A stretch of DNA of 64,000 nt from Pirellula sp. (GTDB taxonomy: Bacteria > Planctomycetota > Planctomycetia > Pirellulales > PNKZ01). Under the pieces are notes generated by a model. That model made no database searches. It was not told the DNA's origin and worked only from the letters and a program-made list of their open reading frames with translations. Position numbers and translations under genes: made by a program. Shown here in pieces: positions 9,701-17,927 of this stretch (the stretch's first letter is position 1; the number at the start of each line of letters is the position of its first letter). The DNA is taken from NCBI GenBank assembly GCA_013822735.1, contig PNKZ01000014.1:62001-126000 (forward strand), given 5' to 3'.

Positions 9701-10210
9701 GAGCTGGGCGCCGAACAGCCCGGCATGCTTTGGATCAAAGGCCCGAACGTCATGCTGGGGTACCTCCATCAACCGGAGAAGACCTCGCAAGTCGTCCGCG
9801 ACGGCTGGTACCAAACCGGTGACGTCGCGATTATCGACAAGGAAGGCTTCATCAAGATCACCGGCCGTGAGAGCCGGTTCTCCAAGATCGCCGGCGAAAT
9901 GGTGCCGCACGTCCGGATTGAGGAAGAACTGCAAAAGATCGTCGGTGCCGGTGACGACGAAATCAAACTCGTGGTCACCGCCGTGCCCGACGCGCGCAAA
10001 GGGGAGCGGATTATCGTCGTCCATACGAAGCTCGACAAAGCGCCCGACGCGATCGTCAAGGAACTTCAAGCCGTCGGCCTGCCGAACCTGTGGATTCCCG
10101 GAACCGATTCGTTTCTCGAAGTTGAATCTGTGCCGGTTCTCGGTACGGGAAAGCTCGATTTGCGAGCGCTCAAAGCCTTGGCCGTCGAAAAGTTCGGCCC
10201 GGCATCCTAA
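6716..10210 (+). CDS. aas: LplT-PlsC-acyl-ACP synthetase fusion (Aas-type lysophospholipid remodelling enzyme)
   Basis: A 1164-residue trifunctional protein. Residues about 10-430 are an MFS transporter of LplT type, which flips lysophospholipid. Residues about 445-640 are a PlsC acyltransferase with NHLSWID (about 467-473) and the EG motif FAEGVLSR (about 538). Residues about 690-1160 are an AMP-binding acyl-ACP/acyl-CoA synthetase with TSGSTGEPKG (about 807), YGCTELSP, TGDVAIIDKEG and the terminal catalytic-lysine region GTGKLDLRAL. Together they import and re-acylate lysophosphatidylethanolamine at the inner membrane. In E. coli LplT and Aas are separate proteins; single-chain fusions are known in other bacteria. 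It appears monocistronic. Confidence 0.93.
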   Translation: MTPPTASAALPISGESTRGFITGSFIALLVTQFLGALNDATMRVVLPEAVKSLLPMKMQAMAIALPAICFLVAWIVLSPLAGFFADRFSKQRVLLVCKVSELLCVGGLMLALHSRRPEAICLVAFWFAATLALCNPSKLGSIPDMVKVERISAANAAIGVATIFALILGFAYSGRLYELTFPASEAPVHDARWHLMAGTMGSIALAGILSAMFVKRLPAADASVELSWNFPRTMINDVRTLRSSRGMTLVVITYAFYWSLGTLAQLTMFTYGETVLHVSKADTSILLGILALGAGVGSAAAGLLSAGLIEVGLVAPAGFLFSVSSIALYWTNESFYATAVALFGLGAGGGMINVPLYSYIQYRSPVEKRGTMLAANNFVAFFAMLAATGLFYLTLSPGMFLREPLLSPRGVFLTAGIVSLPAAVCGLVFSFAKVARVCFGTLFRCFYKIRAYGRENLPQDSGALLICNHLSWIDGLLIGITCPRSPRMLAYADYVQSPAVGWFSRFTRVIPIVPGTRQAVEAIRQAREAVKAGELVCVFAEGVLSRTGQLLQFQPGLLKILKDTGAPVIPVYLDNLWDTIFSYSGGRFFWKRPHGWRGELGVHYGEPMQNVTDVAPVRRAVEMLGLEAARSRKHKTMNLTRKFLRECRKSRGRSKVADSTGGEMNGGSLLLRTIILKRILEREILSPDERHVGILLPPSVGAVLANSAVAISKRVSVNLNYTVTSEVMNSCIRQAGIRHVLTSRRVMEKCGLKLDAELVYLEDFKDRVTTSDKIVAALQAHVVPVFLLERMFGLLELQPDDVLTIIFTSGSTGEPKGVMLTFDNIGSNVTAINQVVYLRETDVIAGILPFFHSFGFTVTLWTILTLPPKGAYHFSPLDARQIGDLCEKHGVTILLATPTFLRSYLKRCTKEQFKMLDVAVVGAERMPLDLAEAFEKQFGVRPAEGYGCTELSPLVSVNVPLSRAPKQEQPTSKEGTVGRPVPGVAAKITDLDTGAELGAEQPGMLWIKGPNVMLGYLHQPEKTSQVVRDGWYQTGDVAIIDKEGFIKITGRESRFSKIAGEMVPHVRIEEELQKIVGAGDDEIKLVVTAVPDARKGERIIVVHTKLDKAPDAIVKELQAVGLPNLWIPGTDSFLEVESVPVLGTGKLDLRALKALAVEKFGPAS

Positions 10211-10325
10211 GGCGAGCGTCGAGTCGCGAGCCCGATTGGGAGCCTGAATCGCCGGAAAATCCGGCGCCATCGGCCATTTTCCGCATGCTAAACTTGGTGG
10301 GAGACATTCCACCCCGAGAAGCATC

Positions 10326-11252
10326 ATGTCGCATTCCTTTCGCATTGCTCTGATTCTCTGCACTTTCGCGCCGGCGGCGACCTACTGCGTCGACGAAGCA
10401 TCGGCGCGACGTTTGTTCGTCAGCAATGTTGCCGGCGACGACACGGCCAACGCTCAGTATCCGGAATCGAGCGACGTCGGCGGCCCGGTGCGATCGATTG
10501 CTCGCGCTCTCGCAGTCGCCAAAGCCGGCGACACGATCGTCATCACCAACACCGGCATCCCCTATCGGGAGTCGCTCAGCCTATCGAGCGGCAATCAAAG
10601 CGGCTTCGTCGCATTGCCGTTCGTCATCGAAGGAAACGGCGCCGTACTCGACGGCTCCGCGCTCGTACCCGACGACGATTGGGAACCTGTGCGCGGCGAC
10701 TTATATCGGTTCCGTCCCGCCGGCGGCGGCAACTTGCGCATGTTCGATCGCCAAGGAAAGCCCGCGCCGGAAAAGCCGGTTGATCGCGTCAACCTGCGCT
10801 TGCCGCAATTGGCCGCCGGCGAGTGGTGCGCTCACGCCGGTTACGCCTACTTTCAATGCGCGGCCGGCAAGCTGCCGCGAGAGTACGCCATGTCGTATGC
10901 CGCACTCCCGGTCGGCATCACGCTCTACCACGTGCACGACGTTCGGATCGTCGACCTTACGATTCAAGGCTTCCAACGCGACGGCGTCAACGTGCACGAC
11001 GGCACGCGCGACGTATCGCTCGCCGGACTCACCTTACGCGGCAACGGACGTTGCGGCCTCGCGGTCGGCGGTAGTTCGCAAGTGATCGTCGAAGGCTGCC
11101 TGATCGGCGACAACGGCCAGGCTCAAACCATCATCGACGGCCCGGCAACCGTCGGCCTGCAGAACTGCAACATCCTCGAAAACCCGGCGCCGGCGCTCGT
11201 GCGTCCACGGCGCGGCGAACGTGTTTACATCGACGGCGAGTTGAAAGAGTAG
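10326..11252 (+). CDS. exported right-handed beta-helix repeat protein
   Basis: A 308-residue protein with a signal peptide (FRIALILCTFAPAATYC). A pectate-lyase-like solenoid follows: ARALAVAKAGDTIVIT, FVIEGNGAVLDGS, VRIVDLTIQGFQRDGVNVHDG, VSLAGLTLRGNGRCGLAVGG and VIVEGCLIGDNGQA are successive rungs. Such folds bind or cleave polysaccharides; no catalytic residues can be assigned. ATG at 10326 follows GAGAAG. It probably acts at the cell surface. Confidence 0.78.
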   Translation: MSHSFRIALILCTFAPAATYCVDEASARRLFVSNVAGDDTANAQYPESSDVGGPVRSIARALAVAKAGDTIVITNTGIPYRESLSLSSGNQSGFVALPFVIEGNGAVLDGSALVPDDDWEPVRGDLYRFRPAGGGNLRMFDRQGKPAPEKPVDRVNLRLPQLAAGEWCAHAGYAYFQCAAGKLPREYAMSYAALPVGITLYHVHDVRIVDLTIQGFQRDGVNVHDGTRDVSLAGLTLRGNGRCGLAVGGSSQVIVEGCLIGDNGQAQTIIDGPATVGLQNCNILENPAPALVRPRRGERVYIDGELKE

Positions 11253-11286
11253 CCCGTCGCTATGAAGCGCGCGCAGCGACTCAACG

Positions 11287-12234
11287 CTACTTGCGACCCG
11301 GTCCGGCCGTGCCTGCTGCGGCGGCCGTCGTGGCCTTCTTCTTCACGGCCAGTACGACGATTTCCTTAGCTCGCACATCGATCCGCTGCGGCCCGTCGCG
11401 TCCTTCCAGTGTGCCGTGGTCGGCGATGTAGCGATTAAGCGACGCCAATTTCTCGGCCGCCGTCGCTTCGCCCGACGTTTCCATCCCCGGCGGAGCGCCC
11501 CAGAGCACGCGTGTCCCGTTGCGCGTCGCCAGTTCGAATTGCGGCGTCGACGGGCCGAAGCCGGCAGTGTCGGCCGGCACGATGCGCGCGAGATTTAAGC
11601 GATGCCAAGATTCTTCCAAGGCCGCGGCGATGAGCACTCCGCCTTGCACAAAAGGATCGGGCCAGCGTACGCCGACTCGGCCGACGTTGACGCTCGTGAT
11701 GCCGGCCAACCGCGGATATTGCGCGGCCTTCTGCGGTTCGTCGAGAAAATCGCGACTCGGCAGGAGAAACGCCGCGGCATCGACCGCATACAGGCCCGAG
11801 CGGTCGGGAAGCTCAACCATGCAAACCGGTCGGCGATACACCAAATCGATCGTCACGCGGGCCGGCACGCTCTTACGCACTTCGCGCACTTCGGCCACCC
11901 ACGGATGAAATGAAAAAGCCTTGGCAAGTCGCTCGGCAAGTTGCTCGTCGAGAATCGACAGCGGCGTGTCGAGGCTCGCATCGCGCAAAGCCTCGGTCTT
12001 CACGTCGGCCTTGATCCATACGGGAGGCGACGTCACGACGATGTTTTCCAGCGACACCTGATAGTGCGGCTCCGCGATCACCTTGTCGCGCACTTGCGAC
12101 CAGGTCCAATACGCGCCGCCGACCAGTACCGCGGCAATCGCGAGAATGGGGCGCATGCGCGGGCCGAACAGCAGCCCGAAAAGCGGCCCTAAGATGGGCA
12201 CGCCGGGTCCGCGAGATTTGGTTTCCTTACGCAT
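11287..12234 (-). CDS. FtsQ/DivIB-like division protein (POTRA-type)
   Basis: A 315-residue bitopic protein. It has a short basic cytoplasmic tail, one helix (IAAVLVGGAYWTWSQV) and an extracytoplasmic domain. The segment FHPWVAEVREVRKSVPARVTIDLVYRRPVCMVEL matches the FtsQ pattern of a POTRA domain leading into an ERxPVA-like strand. The gene follows murB with a 66-nt gap, the order murB-(ddl)-ftsQ of division/wall clusters. Planctomycetes lack ftsZ, so its role there is not clear. The call rests on weak sequence pattern plus strong context. Confidence 0.68.
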   Translation of the reverse strand: MRKETKSRGPGVPILGPLFGLLFGPRMRPILAIAAVLVGGAYWTWSQVRDKVIAEPHYQVSLENIVVTSPPVWIKADVKTEALRDASLDTPLSILDEQLAERLAKAFSFHPWVAEVREVRKSVPARVTIDLVYRRPVCMVELPDRSGLYAVDAAAFLLPSRDFLDEPQKAAQYPRLAGITSVNVGRVGVRWPDPFVQGGVLIAAALEESWHRLNLARIVPADTAGFGPSTPQFELATRNGTRVLWGAPPGMETSGEATAAEKLASLNRYIADHGTLEGRDGPQRIDVRAKEIVVLAVKKKATTAAAAGTAGPGRK

Positions 12235-12300
12235 TCGGGGCCGCCTCCTTGCGTCCGAACTTCAACACACTTCTACCGCCGACAAACCGAGCCGAGCACG

Positions 12301-13179
12301 CTACCAGACTTGGATTTCCGTCTCCAACGCCACACCGAGGCGCTCTTGTACGCGCGTGCGAATATGATCGATGAGACGCAAGATATCCTGCGCCGTCCCC
12401 TTTTCGTCGGCGACGATAAAGTTGGCATGCCGATCGGAAACTTCCGCGCCGCCGACGCGGGCTCCCTTCAAACCGGCCTGTTCGATTAAGTCGCCGGCGC
12501 TCATGCCGCGCGGGTTCTTGAAGATGCAGCCGGTTGCTTGATGCCCCAGCGGCGTCTTGGCCTTCTTCACAATCCACTGCTTCTGCATCCGCTTGGTGAG
12601 TTCTTCGGGGTCCTCCGATTCGAGCTCGAACTCCGCCGAGAGAATCACCAATTCATCGAGACTGCTTTCGCGATATGCAAACACCAGCCCTTCGCGGCTG
12701 CGGATATGAATTTCGCCGGCGTCGTCCATCACCGTGGCTTGTGCCGTCCACTGGCCGATGTCGCCGCTGCGGCTGCCGGAGTTGGCGCGTAGCGCACCAC
12801 CGATGGTGCCGGGAATGCCGACCAACGATTCCAAGCCCGCCAAACCTTCGGCAACCGCCTTCGATACGACATGCCCGAGTTTTTCACCCGCTCCGGCGCG
12901 GAGCTTCTTACCGCTAAGCGCCATTTCGCAAAACGCGGGGGCCGAGAGATGCACGACCACGCCGGACACGCCGGCTTCGCCGACGAGCAGATTGGAACCG
13001 CCGCCGAGCATCCGCACGGCAAGGCCTTCGGACTTAGCGCGCTTGACGACGGCCTGCAGCTGCTCCAGCGAAGCAGGTTCGGCAAAGTACTCCGCGGGAC
13101 CGCCGAGACGGAACCACGTATAGGGGCCGAGCGGAACTTGCCGCCGCACGTACTGCTCAAGACCGGTGTCGAATGCCAT
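12301..13179 (-). CDS. murB: UDP-N-acetylenolpyruvoylglucosamine reductase
   Basis: A 292-residue flavoenzyme that reduces UDP-GlcNAc-enolpyruvate to UDP-MurNAc in peptidoglycan synthesis. Seen: FAD-binding part NTxx-like FRLGGPAEYF, VRMLGGGSNLLV, the central GLESLVGIPGTIGGALRANSG, and the catalytic Ser region GCIFKNPRGMSAGDLIEQAGLKG ending in HANFIVADEKGTAQDI (type I/II MurB core). ATG at 13179 gives the expected length; upstream frame extensions are not MurB-like. It is between a MurE-like gene and the FtsQ-like gene, all on the minus strand. Confidence 0.92.
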   Translation of the reverse strand: MAFDTGLEQYVRRQVPLGPYTWFRLGGPAEYFAEPASLEQLQAVVKRAKSEGLAVRMLGGGSNLLVGEAGVSGVVVHLSAPAFCEMALSGKKLRAGAGEKLGHVVSKAVAEGLAGLESLVGIPGTIGGALRANSGSRSGDIGQWTAQATVMDDAGEIHIRSREGLVFAYRESSLDELVILSAEFELESEDPEELTKRMQKQWIVKKAKTPLGHQATGCIFKNPRGMSAGDLIEQAGLKGARVGGAEVSDRHANFIVADEKGTAQDILRLIDHIRTRVQERLGVALETEIQVW

Positions 13180-13365
13180 AGCTAAACGTGGATTGCCGTC
13201 GCCAAAACAGGGCCGTTGCGATCTAGGGCTCGCACGGCGCAACGTCCTCGGCCGTACGAGCCTATTTCTATACGTTGTCGGACGGAAACGAACAACCCCG
13301 TCGCTGCGAAACCTCGCGTTTTCGCGGGGAAATTGCGACGGCGAATTCCGTTCCTCGCGCCGCAA

Positions 13366-13413
13366 CCGGAAAAACAACCGAGCCCGACGTTCCCTTGCGG
13401 AAACGTCGGGCTC
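13366..13413 (-). terminator. intrinsic terminator between the MurE-like gene and murB
   Basis: A perfect 12-bp stem (13380-13391 with 13402-13413) and 10-nt loop. On the minus strand it is followed by GGTTGTTTTTCC. It lies downstream of the MurE-like stop, so murB is probably transcribed separately or after partial read-through. Confidence 0.7.
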
Positions 13414-13426
13414 TCGGTGATCCCTG

Positions 13427-13458
13427 CCGTCGGGGCGATCTTGCGATCGCCCCGACGG
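13427..13458. repeat. perfect 14-bp hairpin, second of a tandem pair
   Basis: Arms 13427-13440 and 13445-13458 are exactly complementary around the loop TTGC. It sits 14 nt from the terminator hairpin, in the 460-base gap between the MurE-like gene and murB. There is no T-run beside it. The rest of the gap (13180-13365 and 13459-13640) shows no gene. Confidence 0.65.
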
Positions 13459-13640
13459 ACAGTCATGAGGCATCGTTGCGAAGCACCTGCCGCTGCAACC
13501 GACCCAGAGGCCGCAACGTCAGGCGTATGCTCCAAACCCAGGAGGGAGGGCGACGACCGATTCCCGCAAACCAGTCGCCTGACAACGACACCTCATCTAA
13601 TGTATTGTTTCGACTGTGCTCTCGCATTCATCACGCGACG

Positions 13641-15113
13641 CTACGCCGCTCGCTTGCGCGGCGCTTCGGACTGCGGCAAGGAGTAGAGAACTTCGCGCGC
13701 CACCTGACGATCATCCCAATAATCTTGCTCGCGGTCGGCCAAGCGATAGGTGCCGCTTCCCTGCCCCGCGATAAGCACGCAATCTCCCGGGCGCGCTTCC
13801 CGCAACGCGCGGTGTACGGCCTCGGCCCGATCGAGTACGACTTCGCAATGCGACGATTCCGACCAAGCCCTCGCCACGTCGCCGATCTCCTGCACTTCGC
13901 CGACGACGGGAGACGACGTCAACACGGCCACGTCGCACCAACGCTCAACGGCCTTCGCCAAACGCAACCTGCTCGCACGGCTGTGCAACGGCGACGAGCT
14001 AAACACGCAAATCAAACGCCCTGCGGCGGTTTCTCGCAGCGACTCCAAGCAGACCCCGAGCGAATCGGGAGCGAGTCCCTCGTCGACAAACACACCGAAC
14101 GGCTGACCGCATTCGATTCGCTCGAGCCGGCCCGGCAACTCGCGAACCTCTTCCAATCCGCGCACGATCTCGGCCGGCGAAATTCCATAAACCGAGCCGA
14201 CGGCTGCGGCCAGCAAACAATTCAGGACGTTGTGCGTGCCGTGCAACGTCGTTCGTAGCGGCAGCACTTCTCGGCCGAACGAAAGCAGCAGCGTCTGTTC
14301 GGAGCGGGTGCGCTCGACGATGCTCGCGGAAATTTCCGCGGGTTGATCAATGCCGATCGTCACGACCGGACCGTCATGGCGATCGCAAAGGTCGCGGCAT
14401 TCCGCGTCGTCCACATTGACGACGAGCACCCCTTCGGGCAGGAGTTGCTCCAGCAGACGAGCCTTGGCGCCGCCGGAGCTATGTTCGTCGCCGCGCCAGT
14501 TGGTGACGCAAAGGCAATCGAGATCGACGCCCGCTAGCCGACTTTCGCGTAGGCCACGGCCGGAAATCTCAGCGACCGCGTGCGTGCGTTCGTTTTCGAC
14601 CATGCGCGAGAGCCACGCCGCGGCAACGTGCGCCGGAGGGGTCGTCCAGCGGGCATCGGATATTTCACGACCGTCGCAATAGCCGAGCGAAGTGAGCAGG
14701 CCGGGCAAGCGTCCGCCCGCCGACAGCGCCGATGCGATGAGATACGAAGTCGTCGTCTTGCCGAAAGCGCCGGCGACACCGATAGTTTTGAGTTTTTCCG
14801 CCGGCTTACCCGCCAAGCCTTGGCAGAGCCGAGCGTACGCCGCGTGGGTATCCGTAACATAGCAAACCGGCACGGGACAACCCGGCAACGGCTGCGAGGC
14901 GAGCACGGCTTTCGCCCCCATCTGAACTGCTTCGGCAACATACGCATGGCCGTCGACGCGACGACCGCGGAGCGCGGCAAATAGATCTCCATCGCGGCAC
15001 ATGCGCGAATCGAAGCTGACGTGGCCGACGCGAACATCGCCGGCGCCGACGATCTCCCCTTCGGGCAACAAGGCCCGCAGACTGACGCCGCTTTGATGAA
15101 TGCCGCCGCCCAT
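13641..15113 (-). CDS. MurE-like Mur ligase family protein, atypical
   Basis: A 490-residue protein with three Mur-ligase domains. They are an N-terminal UDP-substrate domain (about 15-105), a central ATPase (about 110-320) with P-loop GVAGAFGKTTT, then TTPP, AEISGRGLRES and HNVLNCLLAAAV, and a C-terminal domain (about 330-490). ATG at 15113 has an excellent AAGGAGG 9 nt upstream. The P-loop reads GAFGKTTT rather than GTNGKTTT. The DNPR motif of meso-diaminopimelate-adding MurE is replaced by LTSSPVVGE, so it may be a paralogue with another substrate. It lies upstream of murB. Confidence 0.82.
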   Translation of the reverse strand: MGGGIHQSGVSLRALLPEGEIVGAGDVRVGHVSFDSRMCRDGDLFAALRGRRVDGHAYVAEAVQMGAKAVLASQPLPGCPVPVCYVTDTHAAYARLCQGLAGKPAEKLKTIGVAGAFGKTTTSYLIASALSAGGRLPGLLTSLGYCDGREISDARWTTPPAHVAAAWLSRMVENERTHAVAEISGRGLRESRLAGVDLDCLCVTNWRGDEHSSGGAKARLLEQLLPEGVLVVNVDDAECRDLCDRHDGPVVTIGIDQPAEISASIVERTRSEQTLLLSFGREVLPLRTTLHGTHNVLNCLLAAAVGSVYGISPAEIVRGLEEVRELPGRLERIECGQPFGVFVDEGLAPDSLGVCLESLRETAAGRLICVFSSSPLHSRASRLRLAKAVERWCDVAVLTSSPVVGEVQEIGDVARAWSESSHCEVVLDRAEAVHRALREARPGDCVLIAGQGSGTYRLADREQDYWDDRQVAREVLYSLPQSEAPRKRAA

Positions 15114-15352
15114 GACGCCAGGCCTCCTTGCCCGGTGCAGCGACCGCCCCGTTTCCTTGGGCTTCGATCGTTGCAATACTGCGGACGAACCCTCCTTTCG
15201 GCTCTCGTCTTGAAAGCCGGCAGGTTTGGGGCGAGAGTGTGGCGACTCTTAAGATTCTGGTCAAGACCGACTTGCTCGGACGGACGCAGCTTCCACCCTT
15301 CGACAACGAGCGGTCTTTACATCCCGCCTCCTGGCGCGTTACCACTCCCGGC

Positions 15353-16252
15353 ATGACTGCCGCAACAGTACCGCCGGAAGCCGCAAGAAATGTCGATAGA
15401 CAAGCCGGCATCGACGCGACGCGACCGTCGTTGCTTTGGATCGGCGACGGCCAACATCCGGAGTTCGCCCTCGCGCTGGCCGCACTCCGGCGCCATGCGC
15501 AAGTAACGACGATCGTCGACGTCCGTAACATCGCCTGGGATGAATCGATCGACAATTGTGCCGGCATCGTGATCGCCCAAACATTTGCGGGACAGTTCGA
15601 CCAGCGTTGCGTCGTGGCGCTACGCCGCCGACTTCCGCTTGCACCGGCAGTGGTAATCGTCGGCAGCCTGGCGGAAGGAGAGCGTCGTTCGGGCGAACCG
15701 CTCGCGGCGGCGCTACGCGTACCGTGGGCTCAAGCCGCCGCAGTATTAGATCGCGAACTCTCCCGACTTTGTCGCGGCGCTTGCCCAAGCTGGGGCTTCG
15801 GCGAAACCCTGACCGACGACGAGCGAGCCTCGCTGCGGCCGACCGCCTCACGCAACACTTCAGCAAGTCCCGCAGGCCGGAGCTTGCCGAAAGGGACGAC
15901 GCTAGTAATCTCCGCCGCCGACACTGCCACCGCGGCCTGGCTGACCAAGCTAGCAGGCACTTGGGGGGCCACGGTCTTGCCGGAAAGTTCCTCGGCATCT
16001 CCCAGCGCGATTCTTTGGGCCGCCCCATCGCACAGTATTACCGCACAATGCAGGCAGCAATCCTTGTCGTCGCGGTTTCCCGGCGCACCGATCATGGCCC
16101 TCGCCAACTTTCCGCGCCCTCAGATTCTCAACATGGGGCAGCGTCTTGGAATCGTGGAATGCTGTGCGCTGCCGGCGGACGGCGACGACCTCCTGCATAA
16201 ACTCATCCCGCTCATCGAACTCGCGAAACATTCCGCGAGGCCGACGCAATAA
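15353..16252 (+). CDS. hypothetical protein, receiver-like N-terminal half
   Basis: A 299-residue soluble protein. The N-terminal half alternates short hydrophobic strands and helices (SLLWIGDG, VTTIVDVRNIAW, CAGIVIAQ, APAVVIVGSLAEGERRSGEP), as in a degenerate response-regulator receiver, but the phospho-acceptor Asp is not evident. The C-terminal half has another alternating pattern (TTLVISAADTATAAWLTKLAG). The ATG at 15353 was chosen; the frame opens further upstream as an antisense of the MurE-like gene. It is divergent from that gene. Function unknown. Confidence 0.62.
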   Translation: MTAATVPPEAARNVDRQAGIDATRPSLLWIGDGQHPEFALALAALRRHAQVTTIVDVRNIAWDESIDNCAGIVIAQTFAGQFDQRCVVALRRRLPLAPAVVIVGSLAEGERRSGEPLAAALRVPWAQAAAVLDRELSRLCRGACPSWGFGETLTDDERASLRPTASRNTSASPAGRSLPKGTTLVISAADTATAAWLTKLAGTWGATVLPESSSASPSAILWAAPSHSITAQCRQQSLSSRFPGAPIMALANFPRPQILNMGQRLGIVECCALPADGDDLLHKLIPLIELAKHSARPTQ

Positions 16253-16337
16253 CGGCATTGACGGCACTGACGCCGGCCCCTATCGTCTCGCCTCAATTCC
16301 GCACGACACAAGAACTTCGGCACCCGTGAGATTCTCA

Positions 16338-16964
16338 ATGGACGCCACCGCATCGATTCCGGCGCGCAGCCACAACTTCGGCCGCTTCTTGGCAGATTTT
16401 CGCGTCCCGATGTCGTTCGTGTTGATCATGACGGTCATCGTCATGGAATTCGTGTTCGGTCGGCCCGGTATTCTTCCCGCCGCGACGCTACTCTCGGCTC
16501 CGTATTGGGGTATCGGTTTCGTGCTGCTCGGACTTTTCATTCGCTCCTGGGCTGCCGGCGTTTTGCGTAAGGGGAAGTCTCTGGCAACTCATGGTCCCTA
16601 CTCGCTTGTTCGCCATCCGCTTTATCTCGGCTCCGGGTTGATGATGCTCGGTTTCTGCCATCTCACGTGCGATCCGCTGTTTTACGTACCGATGCTCGGC
16701 GCCATGGTGATTATCTATTGCAACACGATGCGGTGCGAAGAGCGTCGTCTGGCGGAGCACTTTCCTGAAGCGTGGCCGAACTACGCCGCGCGCACGCCGA
16801 TGCTGTTGCCGTGGAAGCCGATGCGATTTGCGTCGGAACATTGGACTCTCGCCCAATGGAAAAAAAACCGCGAGTACCAAGCCGCGGCCACGGTGCTGAT
16901 ATCGCTCGCGTTGCTCGGCGTTTGGCGACTGCTCGAAATGAACGAACTGATCGGCAAGCTGTAG
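16338..16964 (+). CDS. isoprenylcysteine carboxyl methyltransferase (ICMT/PEMT)-like membrane protein
   Basis: A 208-residue integral membrane protein with four or five helices. It carries the family signature THGPYSLVRHPLYLGSGLMMLG followed by EERRLAEHFPEAWPNYAARTPMLLP, where the HPLY and E-E residues bind S-adenosylmethionine. Members methylate isoprenoid, phospholipid or unknown lipophilic substrates. The substrate here cannot be assigned. A short linker separates it from the hypothetical gene upstream, so they could be co-transcribed. Confidence 0.85.
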   Translation: MDATASIPARSHNFGRFLADFRVPMSFVLIMTVIVMEFVFGRPGILPAATLLSAPYWGIGFVLLGLFIRSWAAGVLRKGKSLATHGPYSLVRHPLYLGSGLMMLGFCHLTCDPLFYVPMLGAMVIIYCNTMRCEERRLAEHFPEAWPNYAARTPMLLPWKPMRFASEHWTLAQWKKNREYQAAATVLISLALLGVWRLLEMNELIGKL

Positions 16965-16977
16965 GCGATCGCACGGG

Positions 16978-17700
16978 CTAATCGTCGCAGCCCGATTCCG
17001 ACGCTCGGTCGCCGGCCTGCGTAAGCAAAATCTCGCGCCGATGCTCGGCTTCGTGAATCGGCCAACAGCGCAATCGCACGCCGTTCACAATGCGTTCGCG
17101 CGGAGTTCCCGTCACGCGACAATCTTCCAGGAGCGCTCGCTCCTCGGGCAACAGCCGTGGCCGCCGACCGCGTGCATCGCGGCGCCAATGAATGCTGCCG
17201 TCGTCGACCACGGTCACCACCGCCGCGGGGAGGCAAGCAACGACGCGTCGCGCGATGAGCTCGTGGCTCGCGGTGGAGAAGCGTTCCTTCAGCCGACACA
17301 AGTCCCAACTGCATGCTTGCCCCTCGCGCATGAGCCAGGCCTGCGGCAGCAGCAACCGCTCGGCAAAGAGGTGCGCAGATTGTTCGCGCCGCTCGGGCGT
17401 CGCCTCGTCCGTTTCGATTCCGAGCGCCGCTAAGACCTCGGCAGCAAAGTGTTCTCCTAACTCATGCGCAACGGCCCATTGCCGCCGTTCGGGACGCGGC
17501 TCCGGACGCACATACACGGCGGCCAAAGTCGTTTCGCTGCCGACGGAAAGCTGCACCCGTCGGGCTCGCCCTTGCAGCCGTGCATCTTGTAGCACGATCA
17601 TGCCGAGCCGCTTGGCCATGTGAATCGCATCGACGGGAGGGGCGACGCACCAGACTTTGGCCAGCGTATCGAGAACGAATCGATCGATCAGAGCGGCCAT
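16978..17700 (-). CDS. ImmA/IrrE-type metallopeptidase
   Basis: A 240-residue zinc peptidase-like protein. It has the HExxH motif HELGEH (H79, E80, H83) followed by a helix with ERREQSAHLFAERLLLP, the usual ImmA/IrrE arrangement. No helix-turn-helix repressor partner is adjacent, and the C-terminal part (about 165-240) is Arg-rich and not recognised. Family members cleave repressors or transcription regulators under stress; here the partner is unknown. It is divergent from rimO. Confidence 0.84.
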   Translation of the reverse strand: MAALIDRFVLDTLAKVWCVAPPVDAIHMAKRLGMIVLQDARLQGRARRVQLSVGSETTLAAVYVRPEPRPERRQWAVAHELGEHFAAEVLAALGIETDEATPERREQSAHLFAERLLLPQAWLMREGQACSWDLCRLKERFSTASHELIARRVVACLPAAVVTVVDDGSIHWRRDARGRRPRLLPEERALLEDCRVTGTPRERIVNGVRLRCWPIHEAEHRREILLTQAGDRASESGCDD

Positions 17701-17927
17701 TTTTGCAAGTTCTCAGGTGTGAGTCGGTGATTCGGCGGAGGACGAAATGTACATGCGTACACCACTCCAAGCAACGTATTTTTATGCAGCAGCGTGCGGC
17801 GGCGCAATCTACTGCCGGATAAGAAGTTCCGGCGATCGGTTTCAACGCCGGGTCATTGTCGGCGAGGGCCTTCTGTCGGTACGATGCAAAGTCCCGCCCG
17901 TGTCGCGTATTTCGCCAAGGAACCGCT

